This document shows, piece after piece, positions 24,180 through 36,829 of a stretch of 64,000 bases of DNA. Source of the stretch: Certhia americana (taxonomy: Eukaryota; Chordata; Aves; Passeriformes; Certhiidae); NCBI GenBank assembly GCA_018697195.1, contig CM031878.1:32839818-32903817 (forward strand), read 5' to 3'. The first letter of the stretch is position 1, and each line of letters begins with the position of its first letter. The translations under genes were made by a program, and so were the position numbers. The notes below the pieces were generated by a model. The model was given only the letters and a program-made list of their open reading frames with translations. It searched no databases and was not told the origin of the DNA.

Positions 24180-24881
24180 GGTGGGAGGAAAAGGTGTTAT
24201 CTTCAGATTGGAAACTATTTTTAGGTAAGCCACAGGTTATAACGACTACCAAATGCTAGTTAAGAAGGTGGCGGGGGGTGGAACTGGACTTCTCAGAAGG
24301 ATCACGTTCTGGAGGGCACTTTATAAAACATTTAATGAGCTAGTAAGTGTGCTTTTAGTCTTCTTTCATTTTCTTATGCATGCTTGGTGCCACTCTATGA
24401 AGTGTTATATAACAGAATCTTCTCTGTGGCAGCCTGCTAAAGGTTAAGAGACAGAATGTTGTAAGTAGAACAAAATCCCCAAGGAAGATGCAATATCCAG
24501 CAGAAAGGAAGGCAATTTCTGACTTCAAATAAAGCAGTAATGTCTTACAGATGGTATGGTGGGAGGAGGTATTGTTCCCTCCTGTGCTGGCTAAGGCTTG
24601 GGAAGGAGACCACAGCCGTCTGTCCTTCTTAGCTGATGATCCCAATTTTATCAAAGAGCAGGATATCAGCTGCTGGTTATAGTTAAGTGGGGCAATAAGA
24701 GTCTCACTATCTGGCACAAGTGATAGGGTTGCTTGGTACATTTTCTGAACACCCTTTCCAAATTTCTGCAAGCAGCATTAGGAGAGAATTTTTCTTGTTG
24801 CTCAAGGACTTCAGTTAGAAAGAGAACAGCTGAATTTCCCTGGAGGACAGTGGAGTAAGAAAAATGGAGTTAAGGTCCTAG

Positions 24882-24925
24882 GAAAAAGGGAAAAGCAAGA
24901 CATGAAAAAGGGAAAAGCAAGAAAT
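24882..24925. repeat. 22-bp purine-rich tandem duplication
   Basis: Two adjacent copies of a unit that begins GAAAAAGGGAAAAGCAAGA, differing at one position (24882-24903 and 24904-24925). Confidence 0.85.
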
Positions 24926-27461
24926 GAAGAAATTAAGAACAAGACAAAAAAACCCCAAATAAATTAGGCAAAATCCACCTAGCCATGACACCTTGCAGAA
25001 GTCATTAACTTGACAGTGTCCCCGTATCTGTCTTGTGTGGTACTTTAGCTCTCTGCAAGCTTTCTTGAAAAAGAAGGAAATCGGGAAAGAAAAAGAATTT
25101 GGAAACAAAATTTAAAGAGGTTCTTAAAAAGCCCCTAAAGAAACCAGGAGAAGTATATGGAAAACTAAATCATGGCAATTTATGCTTTTAAAAAAAATTA
25201 TTTTACAAATATATGAAAATTAAAATACTATATTAAAGCTATTTTTTTCTCCTTTGCTTGCAGTCTTAGCCTAAGACCATCTTTTCACATGGGTCTCTTC
25301 CTCAACATTGTAATTTTAAAATAATAGGGGATTTATAAGTAAAATGGATTTATGTGCATATTCTGTTTTTACTAGAGGAACATAGAATATTTAACATACT
25401 TATTTTCAGACAATTCTAACTCCAATATAGAGACTGATATTCCAAAGTGCTTTTGTCTAGAGATTTAGACCCAGACACTATAATCTGCATCAGTAAAAAG
25501 TAAGAAAAACCCACAAATATGCTTGATTTGCAAGAGGGAAAAGCATTAGGACCATAGTGGAACTGGAAAATGGAGGAGAAAGAATTCAGTTGCTTTGCAG
25601 GTCTTCTGTATCATCATAGCAAACATGCTTCACAATGACCTACCATGTGACTATATCCAGTTTGCATCCTGCAGTTTTCAGGACAAATTTTTTTCCCCCA
25701 AAAGGCATATTTGAAGCTTTGTCAGTCCAGACTGACAGTGCCCATAGTTTTCCCAGTTCTAAATTATCATTACTACAACATGGAGGAACTAACAGGTGTT
25801 TTTAAAGGATTTTTCTAAACAGCACTTACAGATCACAAAACTTTATCTTTAGACTACAGAAGTCAAAAACATGAAATATGCAATTTTATACTATCTTTCC
25901 AAATTCTGACACTACAGCGATTCCTTTTGCATTAGAGTATGGAAAAATCCTCAAAATTTCAAGCTGCTTGATTAAATTCTATGTAGAAACAGAAGCAAAT
26001 GGTATCAATATACAATGGAGAACACTTGGTTACAAAAAGATCAAAATTCAAGACCATTTGTAGGTCAAGTTTGGAAAAGCTAAAAAGAAGGCTTAGGAGG
26101 TCAATGACCAATTTCCCTTATTCAAATTTTAATATTCTTCAATGGAAAGGGTCACAGAAATGCTGTGAGTGGGCTTCTGTAGCTGCCTGCAAATTTTGTT
26201 GCCTTCTGTAAATTGAGAGAAATCTCATTAGTGTCCATGAAGTCACTATATACAGAGCAGAAGGAAACTGAACTGCCCAGTGTTACCTTCAGAATGATGC
26301 TAGAGTTTGGAAAGGTGTTTAAAGAAGCTATGCACATAAAGCCATTGAGGAGATGCTCTGGTACACTAAGAGTTGGCAGAGACCATGACAGTGAAGTAGG
26401 ATCCTAAGTATTATGGAAGCCTATTTACTTGTTCTTATTGCAACTTCTTAAAAAATCCAGAATGTACTTTTAAGTTACGAAATAGGTTTCAGCATATCAA
26501 TAACTCAAGGAGCCTGAGAAAGCTGCCAGGTTACCACTGGAAGAAGATAAAATTGGAAAGGCTGCTGGGGAGGCACCCAGCATGGACCATCTCAAAATGC
26601 TGTTAGGAGACTGCTAGTTTTTATGCTGACAGCAGGTACCTGAAATCCTTTCATTCAGATTGATGGTGCTAAATCTGCAGACTCATTCCTCCACCAGGTA
26701 CAAATCTCCCTGCTTTGCTCTATTGTGCCATTTGGATAAGGATAATTAATGTATCCCACATCTAATACATAAGAATCATTGTTCAGAATGTCCTAATACT
26801 TGCTGAAATTAACATAAAAATTCCAAAGCCTGCATCACTGCAAATTTAAACTGCCCAAAGGGAGATGAAAGGAATTGCACATTGCCGAGTAATGAACTCT
26901 TGCAATATTTTTCCCTTCTTCCCCTGTGGTGGCTTGAAACTGAAACCATTATCTCAAATAATAAAGCTCCTTGACCTTGCAGATTTCTGAACAAGCCTAG
27001 GAAATGTTTTATTACAATGTAAATTGATAGCATGTGGACACTGCTGTGATATGTGATTGCTTAAGATTGCCTTTTCTTCATTGTTTTCACTGAACAATCT
27101 CAGTGGGAAAAAAGTTTTATGAAGCAAGATAACAGAAGGCAGGATGCAGAAGGTTATGTTAAGGTCCTCTTTCATAATGAATTTTGACTATTCCATGATG
27201 CACATCATGACAGGTTCGCTTAAGAGAACAGGTTTTGTGCAATGTGACAAGCAATTTCTATTAGCTATATTTAGGGCTGCAAACATCTTATCTGTAAAGT
27301 AAAAAATACATTTCCCAAAAGAATAGATTCTAGACTCCCACCTTACGTTACACTGAAGGGCAAGAACAGAAGGCAAGATCTTTTATATATGGCAAACTGT
27401 ACACTGGGTTCAGTTGTAAATGAAAACTAAATATTATGTTTATTAATATTTATTATTATTA

Positions 27462-27481
27462 ATAAATTAATATTAATTTAT
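27462..27481. repeat. 20-bp perfect AT-only palindrome
   Basis: ATAAATTAATATTAATTTAT equals its own reverse complement. It lies within a 60-bp AT-only stretch about 140 bp past the exon at 27623-27708 in the transcript direction. Confidence 0.9.
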
Positions 27482-27622
27482 ATTAATAATATAATTATTA
27501 ACAGTTCATACTTTCTACAGCATCTTTCTATTGAGATGTTTACTTTCAGTGAAAAGAACAATTAAGCATGCAATATATTTACTAACACAAGAATAAAAAG
27601 AAGAATAAAGAAAGTCATTAAC

Positions 27623-27708
27623 CTCTTCAACATTATGGGCGATTCCGTTCTGCACAGGTCCCGAATCACTCGGTGGTGTTACTGCAACTTCCACTTTTGC
27701 ACCTTTCT
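27623..27708 (-). CDS. SLC24A2: SLC24A2 coding exon (window exon 5 of 9): variable cytosolic loop
   Basis: This 86-nt exon enters in phase 1 (G|AG) and leaves in phase 0. It encodes EKGAKVEVAV, then TPPSDSGPVQNG, then IAHNVEE. The TPxSDxxxPVQNG...HN core matches the mammalian NCKX2 loop, while the flanks differ, as expected for a fast-evolving cytosolic segment. The acceptor AG at 27710-27709 follows the pyrimidine tract CTGTTGTTTTCCTGCTCTTGTC and gives the only phase-consistent join to the previous exon (CAT G|AG AAA). The open frame runs on upstream past this point, so a longer exon cannot be ruled out by frame alone, but no better acceptor was seen. The donor gttaatg is weak. Confidence 0.88.
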
Positions 27709-29370
27709 CTGTGGCATCACCCGTAGACAAGAGCAGGAAAACAACAGATCAGAATACTAAATTACAAATACATTAGCAAAATAGCTGTCATATATTCAGT
27801 TTGAGCAAATCATCAAATACTAAAGTTGAGCCAACATCTCTGTTAGAGAGAAAAAAAATTTGCCTAGTACACTTTTTCAATAAAAATCTTAAAAGCTGTG
27901 AGCTAGCATTTTAGGAAACATTTAAGTTCATTACAATATTCAGTGCTCTTTGTTTGTACTAAATGCACTGAGAATATACAGTGCTCTTTGTTTGTACTAA
28001 ATGCACTGAGCCTAACACTTCAGGTAAAATGTGACATACAGCATTCATCCCTGACATTATAGAGTGCACTGTGCTGCATTCACAGGTGAATTCAGCAATG
28101 TAAGTTTTATAACACACTGAACCCCGCAATTAGTAAGGTTGCTTCCAAGCTGCTATCCTTCTGTCTTCCATGCAGAAATGTGGGAAAGAGTAATCAGATG
28201 GTGTAATAACATCTAATAATAGAGGATGATCTTTAAACCAGAACCCTGTAGTCCTTGTGCTGAACTTCCACAGGAGTTAAAGAGAGAAAATTAGGCCTTT
28301 TGTTTCTGATGCCAAATTTATTAAAATTAATTCTTCCTTTGACTAGGAATTATATTACTTAGACGACCTTGGAATTGTCTAAGCGGTAATTACCTCTATA
28401 AGTATGTAGTACATAAATGTGCCAATGGCTCAAAATTCCTTGGACAATACAAAGTAATGGGGAATAGCAATATGAAATGCCTTACTAAAGTTCAACATGC
28501 CTTATGGTATGCTCTTGCGCATAGAAATAAATACAGCTGTCTAGTTATATTACTGCTATCCTGAGATTCTTCTAAAATAAAAATCTGAGATCACAGCCAC
28601 AGCGGAGTGCCAGACTATCTGTAATTATTTCAGTATATGTGTGTTGTCTCTTAACCCCACAGTCAGCTCTATGGTTTATTAACAGACTGTACCAACCAAC
28701 TGCCTGATTTTGGAAGCAAATAATATGTAAATATAACACAAGGTCAGAAAAAGTGTCAAGTAATGAAATTATTCATATTTATTGGACTCATTTGTATCTG
28801 GTTATCTAATTCAGATAATATGATGAGGTGAAGTAGAGAGAACAGGTCACAGTACAGATTTTCCTTTAGCATAGGAACTTTGGAATTAAAATACAAATTC
28901 TTGCTTTAATGGGAAACCCTAGTAAGTTAAATTTGCGCAATCAGCATAGATGGGCCTCAATGATTCATAGGAAGTAGTATACAGACAAATAAAATCTTAA
29001 GGTGATGCTTTTTGTGATGAGGGTGGTACCATACGAAATATATTCTACTAGAGCATTTCAATAAATTAGTTATATTTTCCCATATATACTGCAAGAAAGT
29101 TTTGCCTCTCTGTCACTTCAATACATAACCAAAATCAGCTTTGCTTTTTCTTTTCCACCTGCTAGAAGGCTTTCCATATGCCTTGACTGGCTTTCTATTC
29201 TTGCATTTAACTTCTGTCCCATCCATAAATTTCATATTCTTTGGTACAGAGAAACTCAAAGTATTTTTACTAAAATAGCATACATAATGTAGGAGAAAGT
29301 AATGATTAACGATTTTCAAACAACATAAAACAGTGAAAGAGACTCTCAGGAACAGGTGATGTAATCTCAC
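27709..29370 (-). other. SLC24A2: SLC24A2 intron between window exons 4 and 5
   Basis: A 1.66 kb phase-1 intron (donor gtgaga, acceptor ccacag). It contains a 38-bp tandem duplication at 27935-28010. Nothing else was recognised. Confidence 0.82.
27935..28010. repeat. 38-bp tandem duplication
   Basis: Two adjacent 38-bp copies (27935-27972 and 27973-28010) differ at a single base near their start (AATATT versus AATATA). The remaining 32 bases, beginning CAGTGCTCTTTG, are identical. The near identity points to a recent duplication. Confidence 0.95.
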
Positions 29371-29466
29371 CATGATTAGCAGCTCCATTCTGCCTTTCAC
29401 TGTCTTCCACCTGGCACTTCTTTTTGGCAATCTTGTGCAGAATTGAGGCCCTTTCCTTGAACTTTC
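29371..29466 (-). CDS. SLC24A2: SLC24A2 coding exon (window exon 4 of 9): conserved loop segment
   Basis: This 96-nt exon is phase 1 at both ends. Acceptor cttttag is at 29467 and donor gtgaga at 29370. With the split codons it reads GKFKERASILHKIAKKKC, then QVEDSERQNGAANH. The basic KERASILHKIAKKK helix-like stretch and the QNGAANH end are strongly conserved in NCKX2 and lie in the large cytosolic loop between the two membrane halves. The exon length is a multiple of three and its phases are symmetric, so it could be skipped in frame, although the conservation argues that it is normally kept. Confidence 0.96.
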
Positions 29467-29989
29467 CTAAAAGAAAACATTGTCATATTACAATGCAGCC
29501 ATTTTGAGATGCAACATTTATTTGCCATAGCTTAGGCTCCATAGATCACTGCTGATAATCCATTTCAATTCCTCCTCAAACAGCAAATATGCTATTAAAC
29601 ACTATCTAATATTCCCTTATACAGGGTTGGGGATTTCTTTTTTTTTTCTTATGGAAATAAACATGTAAATTTTTTTTGAGAACTCAGCAATGAATAGAAC
29701 AAGAAATTGAAACCAAGAGCTACAATTTTTCCTTGGAAGAAGACAGTAAAGTTCCACCTATAAATGTTCTGGTGGAAGATTTCAGCCAAAGCATAAGATG
29801 AATACAGATGAATCAAGATATCATAAACAAACACCAACGAGTTTCAGTTTTCAATTAGTAGTACCATAGAATAAAATTTCATATTAACACATATATTGCA
29901 TTATAGTGAGTGTAATCAGCTTTATCACTTAGGACTCATCTATGTGTCTGTGACTTCTACTCAATTCAGTGCTTGGTGAAATCATGAAG

Positions 29990-31290
29990 AGGATTATGCT
30001 GAGAATTACTGAAAAATACCTGAAAGTCAACACAGTCACTTATCAGCAAGTATGGCCTCATGAGGGGAAAGTTCTGCTTAGCAAACCTCTATCTTCTTCT
30101 GTGACAACATAACAGACCTTGATGATGAATGGAAAGCAATTGATGTGCTCTTTTTGGATTTCAGTAGATCTTCTAGTACTGTCTCTCACAGGACCCTTCA
30201 GGACAAAATGTGCAGCCCACAGCTGGGTACACACATCATGGGATGGGCTAGCAAGTGGCTCATGGCTCAGGCACAAAGGGTTACAGTGAATGGGGTGACA
30301 GCAGGCTCGGGATCTGTCATTAGTGGGGATCCACAGGGCTCCATCCTCAGCTCTGTGCTCTTCAGCATCTTCATAGATTACCTGGATGCTGGACTGGAAG
30401 GGATACTGAGCAAGTTCCCAGGTGATAACAAAACTGGGAGGAGTTGATGCCCTTGAAGGCAGGGAGGCCCTGCAGGGAGGCCTTGACAAATCAGGGGAGT
30501 GGGCAATCACCAACCATGTGAAGTTCAAGAAGAGAAAGTGCTGGATTCTGCACCAGTGATGGGGCAACCCTGGGTGCATGGACAGACTGGAAAATGAGAT
30601 GCTGGGAAGCAGTGCTATAGAAAGGGACCTGGGGGTCCTGGTAAGTGGCAAGCTGAACACAAGCCAGCAGTGCCCTGGCAGCCAGGAGGGAACAACCCTG
30701 TCCTGGGGTGCATCAGGCACAGCATGGCCAGCCAGGCAAGGGAGGGGATTGTCCTGCTGTGCTCTGAGCTGGGGTGGCCTCACCTCGAGTGCTGGGGGCA
30801 GTTCTGGGATCCACAATATAAAAAAGACATTACTAGAGAGCATCCAAAGGAGGGCAATGAGGATGATGAAAGGCCTTGAGGGGAAGCCATATGAGGAGCA
30901 GCTGAGGTCACTTGGTCTGTTCAGCCTGAAGAAGGGGAGACTTAAGGGGAGGTCTCACTGCAGTTACAACTTCCTCACGAGGGGAAGAGGAGGGGCAGGC
31001 ACTGATCTCTCTTCTGTGGTGACCACTGACAGAACCTAAGGGAATAGCCTGAAGCTGTGTCAGGGAGGTCTATGCTGGATGGTAGAAGAAAGGTTCTTCA
31101 CCCAGAAAGTGGTTGGGCACTGGAACAGGCTCCCCAGGGAACTGGTCACAGCAGCCTAACAGAGTTCAAGAAGCATTTGGCCATGCTCTCAGGCACAAGT
31201 TGTGATTCTTGGGGTGGTCCTGTGTAGGGCCAGGAGCTGGGCTCAACCTTGTGGCCCCCTTCCAACTCGCCGTATTCTGTGATTCTGTCA
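29990..31290 (+). mobile_element. CR1 LINE, RT domain to 3' end
   Basis: The plus strand carries CR1 reverse transcriptase from its middle onward. It reads DVLFLDFSRSSSTVSHRT-like sequence, then WLMAQAQRVTVNGVTAGSG, GDPQGSILSSVLFSIFIDYL and LEGILSKFPGDNKTG. It continues with MDRLENEMLGSSAIERDLG, HIKKTLLESIQRRAMRMMKG and SLGLFSLKKGRLKGRSHCS, then the 3' UTR ending ATTCTGTGATTCTGTC. The catalytic FADDTK box has decayed to FPGDNK, and frameshifts split the frame. It is antisense to SLC24A2; the 5' boundary is approximate. Confidence 0.92.
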
Positions 31291-32214
31291 TTCAGAAGGG
31301 GAAGAAGAAATCTCCAGAATACATGATTTTCATATCAGATTCTTAAAAGTAAATTTTCTTCTAAACCTGCCAGTCTGAGTATTTTTGTCTCCCATGAAGT
31401 GACCATGCAGCTCAACCTCTACACTCTCTCTGGGGCAACACACGTTCCAGAAACCAATAGGTTTTGTCACTCTATTGACCACTGTTCCAAGACGTCAAAT
31501 ATTAAGTGAAATGAAACCACCTTCTGCCTTGATAGATCTTTCTATGTAAGGACTCTTTGGACACCTTATGACAGCCTATATGATATGTAGAAAGTTGATG
31601 TATTTGCCATTACTGAATTATCCTGATTGCTATTGCACTTTTAGTCTTTAAAAATATTTTTTTAAAGTTTAACAGGTGGCTATGTTACAGTACACTTTTC
31701 TGATTAAAAATACTATTACTATTATGATACAGGGCCTGAAGCGCTTTTAATTTGCCATCCCCAATTAAAAAATTCCATTGAAAACTGTTGGTGTCCCAGC
31801 AGCAAAACCAGCACAGACTTTAGACGAGGAGAGATTTCAATGGAATTATATAAAAGACTAACAGTGGGAAGTAAAAGTAAGAAGTTATTAATTAATTCAG
31901 TTATTTGGATAACAGTCACTTGTTGCCAAGCTTAAAACTTGGAAAAATTCCAAGCACACAAGGATAAATCATTAGTCAGCAAAGAAATCCTCTCTTCCCT
32001 CCTTAAAACATAAGCTTAAAACCCCTGTACCCACACTTTTGTATGTGAAGAAGCATATGAGCAGTTCACAGGGACTAGCAGTTATCATTTGGTGGGAAGG
32101 GGAACTAATTTCTCAACAGAAAACCACTTGGAATGTAATAAAAATACCACAAATATTTAATAAGCAGTACTGTCCTTTCTGCAATCCTTATCTTTTCACA
32201 AACATATCATGCTC

Positions 32215-32215
<1 letters not shown>

Positions 32216-32250
<35 letters not shown>
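32216..32250. repeat. 35-bp A homopolymer
   Basis: An uninterrupted A run on the plus strand. No retrocopy, LINE or SINE body was recognised upstream of it, so it is listed only as a homopolymer. Confidence 0.93.
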
Positions 32251-32252
<2 letters not shown>

Positions 32253-35200
32253 AGCAATTCACAATATTTTGAAAATATTATTCTTTTTGGCACCCAGAGT
32301 AAAACATCTGCAGAATAGTATTTAAGCATAGAACACAATCATAAATAACAAGGCATCTCGTTATTTCACTGCACAGGTTAAGAGGCAGAGATTCTAGTTA
32401 GAAGAGAAGTAACCAAGAGTTAAAGAAAGAGAGAGTGAGAGAAAGAAGAGGAATTTTCTGGATAGCAGATAAAAGAGAAAAAAACCAGAAAAAATACAAA
32501 ACATACCCACAAATATTTTAAGCCAAAATGCTAAATCATGGCAGCTCCTAACTTCTTTTGGAAGAGTAGGGGCATTTAAAAATGCTTATCCAGAAGAATG
32601 AGTAGGTATTAAAAGGTGCCTCATATAATTTCAGTGTGCTAAAGGATTGTGCTAGCTTTCAGTCTTCAACTCAACTTTATACATTTGAGAATTCAGCTTG
32701 TGATGCCACATATACACAAATGCATTTTATGCAAGCAATGAAAACGATGCAGCTGAGACATTTTCTGAAAAATATCTCTGGAGCCATCCATGTCTTCACC
32801 TATTCCAAGACAGTGTAGGACCTTTCAATTAAAGGTTCAGTTTTAAAGGTTAATTAAAATTATGAAGAACCTAAGGATACCCTAATATTTTATTTGAGAT
32901 TGTGTAAAACTGTGTGTCTCTTAACAGAGAAACACAGCCATTATTGAACTGAAAAGGAAATGTCTTAGCAGAGATTCACACTGGTTTAGATTAGCTTAAT
33001 TGAATATGACCTCAGGTTTTTTTCACATTTACAAAAACCTCTCAGCATCTTTAGTCTCATCAGTGTCATTTGACACTGACTTTTAACAATATTAAGTTAC
33101 ACCATTTCATTCAGGAGACTGTTCCACAATTGTAAGTCAGTGTCATGGAAGTTAAAATCAACATTTGAAATGGAAAATGTGTTCTGTTTTATTTTTATTT
33201 CTCAGTACATGCATGCTCAGTTTATATTGTTTTACATCATTACTTTCCATTAGATTCACTCAATGTAGGTAACAAAAGTGCAAGGAAATGATTAAAGGAC
33301 ATTATTAAGTAATAAAAACATGAAACTGACAAAAGCAGTAGTACTCACCTGCATAAAGACACTGAAATGTAAGAAGACAGCAAAGCAATGCCCCCACCCT
33401 CCTCCCTCCCTTTCTCTACCATTTTCCTCATTTGAGCCAATCATAATTTGTTCACTGAGGGGGAAGCACAGAGCCACCAAGATAAAGGACCATCTGAGGA
33501 TTCATCGAAGTCATTCCCGTTTTCAGACAGCCACTGGGGTCAATGTTAGGCACAGATCTTCTCTCATGTCTTTTTTTTCTTATCTTTGGGTGGGTTCATT
33601 AAATAAAGCATAGGAATCTTATGTCACTGTTCCTATTTCTAGAGGGTAGGTGCCTATGTTTCCTCTGAAACAGTCATATGTACTATGGTTTGACTGTATA
33701 ACAGAGACTTTCACAACAGCTGGTATAATGACAGTTTAAGTTTAGGTGAATGACAATGCATGCTTCCATGGACTTAAAATAGGACAGATTGCTATAGAAA
33801 ATTCTTAGTTAATCTAGGTTCATTAAACTCCAGCAGATTTGGCAGTCATTTTCGTTTGCAAAGAATGAAGTAGAAGGAAGAGGTGATCAAGGCCAGATGA
33901 TTACCAAAGAAGGTAGCTTAAAACTATATTGGTTTTATTTTAATAAATACAAACAAATCGGTATTGTATCATGTAGATATGCCTTGATCTGCATGAATAA
34001 CTCCAGCTGGCATTAGTTGGCAGAGATTCTCCTACTGATAAAGGGTATATTAAAAAGCCAATCCTTTACCTACTGACTAAATCTACAGGCTCCCTGGGTC
34101 AGAAAAAAACCCTGATTTGATGTGAAAACAGTTCTTCAGAAATTCACTCATTTAAAAAATTCAAAACTCTACCATTTGCCTTGTTTTCAGTATGTGATCA
34201 AAGGAAAATTACTGCTTCTATGTAGCTATAGCCAAGTTTTCATGAGTCTTAACATGTCAAATCTGAGCACTCTGAATGGTACTTACTAATTCTGCTCATG
34301 ACCTGCTGTGGAACATAACTAGTGAGTCACTACCAATCAATTCCAGAAATCCACCTTACATGCTTTCTCCTTTAAGATCAAGCAGGAGTATCAAATGAAA
34401 ACACAAGCAATTTTGTTGTGTGTAGGCTATTGGTGGAGCACAAGATTACAGTGAGGGTCTCTTCTCATCTTGTAGGGCATATTTACTGTCTTAGTTTGAC
34501 CTGATTAATCTAAAATCAAATTAAAGTCACTTTCAGACCAAAGAGAATGATCAAAACAATAGAAATCAGTTTCTAATATATGGAGCACAATGGCTCTCTG
34601 GCCATTATGCTGAATCTGATTGTATATTATAGCTTAACCATTAATTCTTGTCCCTGATTGTTCTGATGCAGCAGGAAGAATAAATGCACCTGAGTTTCTT
34701 TAGTCGAGGACTAAATGAGTATTCCCTACCTCCACTCCAGGCCTGAGGGCTGGACATAAGGATGTACTTTTTCAGAAAAAAAAAATCAATGGATTTGTAA
34801 CTGGGTTTATGTGTTCCTGTGACTAAGTTGCTGTGAAAAAGGCACCAAAACCTCAGTCAAAAAAAGGAAAAGAAAGAACAAAATGGGTAATAATAATTAA
34901 TTTAATATTAATTTAATAGCATTTAAACTTCTGAAAATCCAAACAGAAAGCTGAAAATATAGTGCACTTTGATCAAAATACAACTTCTGAGATATACTAA
35001 TCATTACTTGCCTTGCAAAAGACAAGTGAAAATGATGATGGTAGTATTTGAGAAGGTAAACTGCATCATAGACTCTTGTCAGTGTTACTGTTTCTAAAGA
35101 TGAAGACCTTCCTTTTTATTTCTGCTAGTGGATTATTCCTGTTGCTACAGTATGGTCCTGAATTATTTATTAGTGAGAAATGCATTCTGAGATTACATTG

Positions 35201-36829
35201 AATATTAAAAGCATTACTTCTGCATAGGCACAGTAATAATATACATATATGTATGCATTATACTGTAACAGGTGTTTCCCTACAAATAACTACATTTAGA
35301 TGTCAATAGAGTATCTATGAATTTCAGAAGGCTACTTTTGAAATAGTAGATTTAATACTTCACCATAAAAAACCCCAAACTTTAACATACCCATGTTAAA
35401 AGCTACAATGAGAAACTATCTTTTTATCTTGATTGTAATGAAGATTGATACAAGATATACTGCAAAAGCTTTACCTCTGGTAGCCATATCTGAATGGCTC
35501 AGGTTAATGGCTCCTTACAGGTGCTTGAGAACTATATTTAAACAACAGATACACCACTGTTTGCCTGTTAAAATGTACTTCCAGATCTCTTTTCTTATAT
35601 TGGTGCCAGCCCTGTGAATCAGATACTTAATCTGGGCAATGGAGTGTAGTGAGGCAAGACCATTCTACGAGCTCAGGCCTGCCAGAGATGAAAACAGCAT
35701 CTTCCAACTACTGGTGCAAAGGTGCATGGAACCATCTCCCACAGCCAGTCCCAGAACTGGATGGTTATACTCGTGTATCAACAGCAGATACAGAAAGAGG
35801 CAAATAGGCATTACCACTTTCCATCCTTCCTGAGGAATGATCATGAGTAAATCATGTAATGAAGATTCTCTTAAAAGCTTCAAAAGTACTCAATACTAGA
35901 AAGCACGTGTTTTTAAAAAGAGAGAATTATGGTATTTGTCTCAAATTCCCAAGATTAAAAACAAGTAGGAATCGGTGGCTAAGTTTTCTATAGGCTTCAA
36001 GATTTTCCCCATCCCCAAACATGGTGCTAATTTCTAAACTGAACATAATGAAAACATCTGTCTGGCATTATAATCAGAGAGCTGAAAAAGAGGCCTTGAT
36101 CCTAAAGACAATCAGACCTCAGTTCAGGGATAATTCCAAATTGTAGAAATGCTGACCACACTAGGACAAAAAAGCATGTGTTGGAAATTTAATACAGAGT
36201 TAACTGCTTTCCTGAATTAGTATGAAAGAACTGCAATGCCTTTGAATCAGCAGAAAAATTTCCTGAGATTTCTCTGAGCCCTGATTCAGGCCCTAATTAC
36301 TTCCTTCTTGTATTGTTAGAATGAGGATTTCAAACTGCAAATTTTTTGCATTGCAATCAAGCATACAATTAATACTCCAGGAATAAACACGCCTATTTTT
36401 CAAAAGTTATTCATTACCCTTCAATAATTCAGTAAACTGAAGTCAGTTAGCAATTGTTCTGAATGATTTGAAAATACATAAATTAATTCTTCTTTTTGAG
36501 TGCGTTGTAAAACACGGCATCAAATAAGCAACTAAAATCTATGTTATCCTGTGCCATATAATTTTCAAGTATGGTTTTGCATGTTCTTTGCTAAAAGCAT
36601 CCCATTGTATTTCCTTACCTGAAATAGCAGAATTGAAATGTTGAAAAACAAAAACTTGAAAAAAGTCATAACTGATTGAGCCATCAATAAAGACATGCAA
36701 AAAGGAGTTGTTTAAAAATGGAGAAAATGAAAATAGGACCAAGAAAAACAAAGGCAAATGTAAACACATAAAAGGCACCCAGAGGGCATCAAAAAAAGCT
36801 CATACAAACAATTCTAAAATATTTCTTAC

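Larger units (their letters stand above)
13884..27622 (-). other. SLC24A2: SLC24A2 intron between window exons 5 and 6
   Basis: A 13.7 kb phase-0 intron with a weak donor (gttaat) and acceptor cttacag. It holds a large sense CR1 (17519-20745), a second sense CR1 fragment (21730-21975), an A-rich tandem repeat (21561-21696), a TTA microsatellite, an alternating purine-pyrimidine tract (24125-24179), a 12-bp-stem inverted repeat (15264-15317), a 22-bp tandem pair (24882-24925) and an AT-rich palindrome (27462-27481). The remaining sequence shows no gene. Confidence 0.8.
29467..36829 (-). other. SLC24A2: SLC24A2 intron between window exons 3 and 4
   Basis: A 7.4 kb phase-1 intron (donor gtaaga, acceptor cttttag). 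It holds a 1.3 kb antisense CR1 (about 29990-31290), a 35-A tract (32216-32250) and a purine-rich stretch near 32418-32453. No other gene or repeat family was recognised. Confidence 0.8.

Noticed and set aside
30058..30843. 261-codon open frame on the minus strand
   Set aside because: It is the antisense of the plus-strand CR1 reverse transcriptase, whose motifs (WLMAQAQRVTVNG, VLFSIFIDYL) are on the other strand.
32039..32254. Possible retrocopy ending in the A tract at 32216-32250
   Set aside because: The sequence before the A run shows no coding remnant, LINE or SINE body and no AATAAA at a suitable distance; target duplications were not evident.
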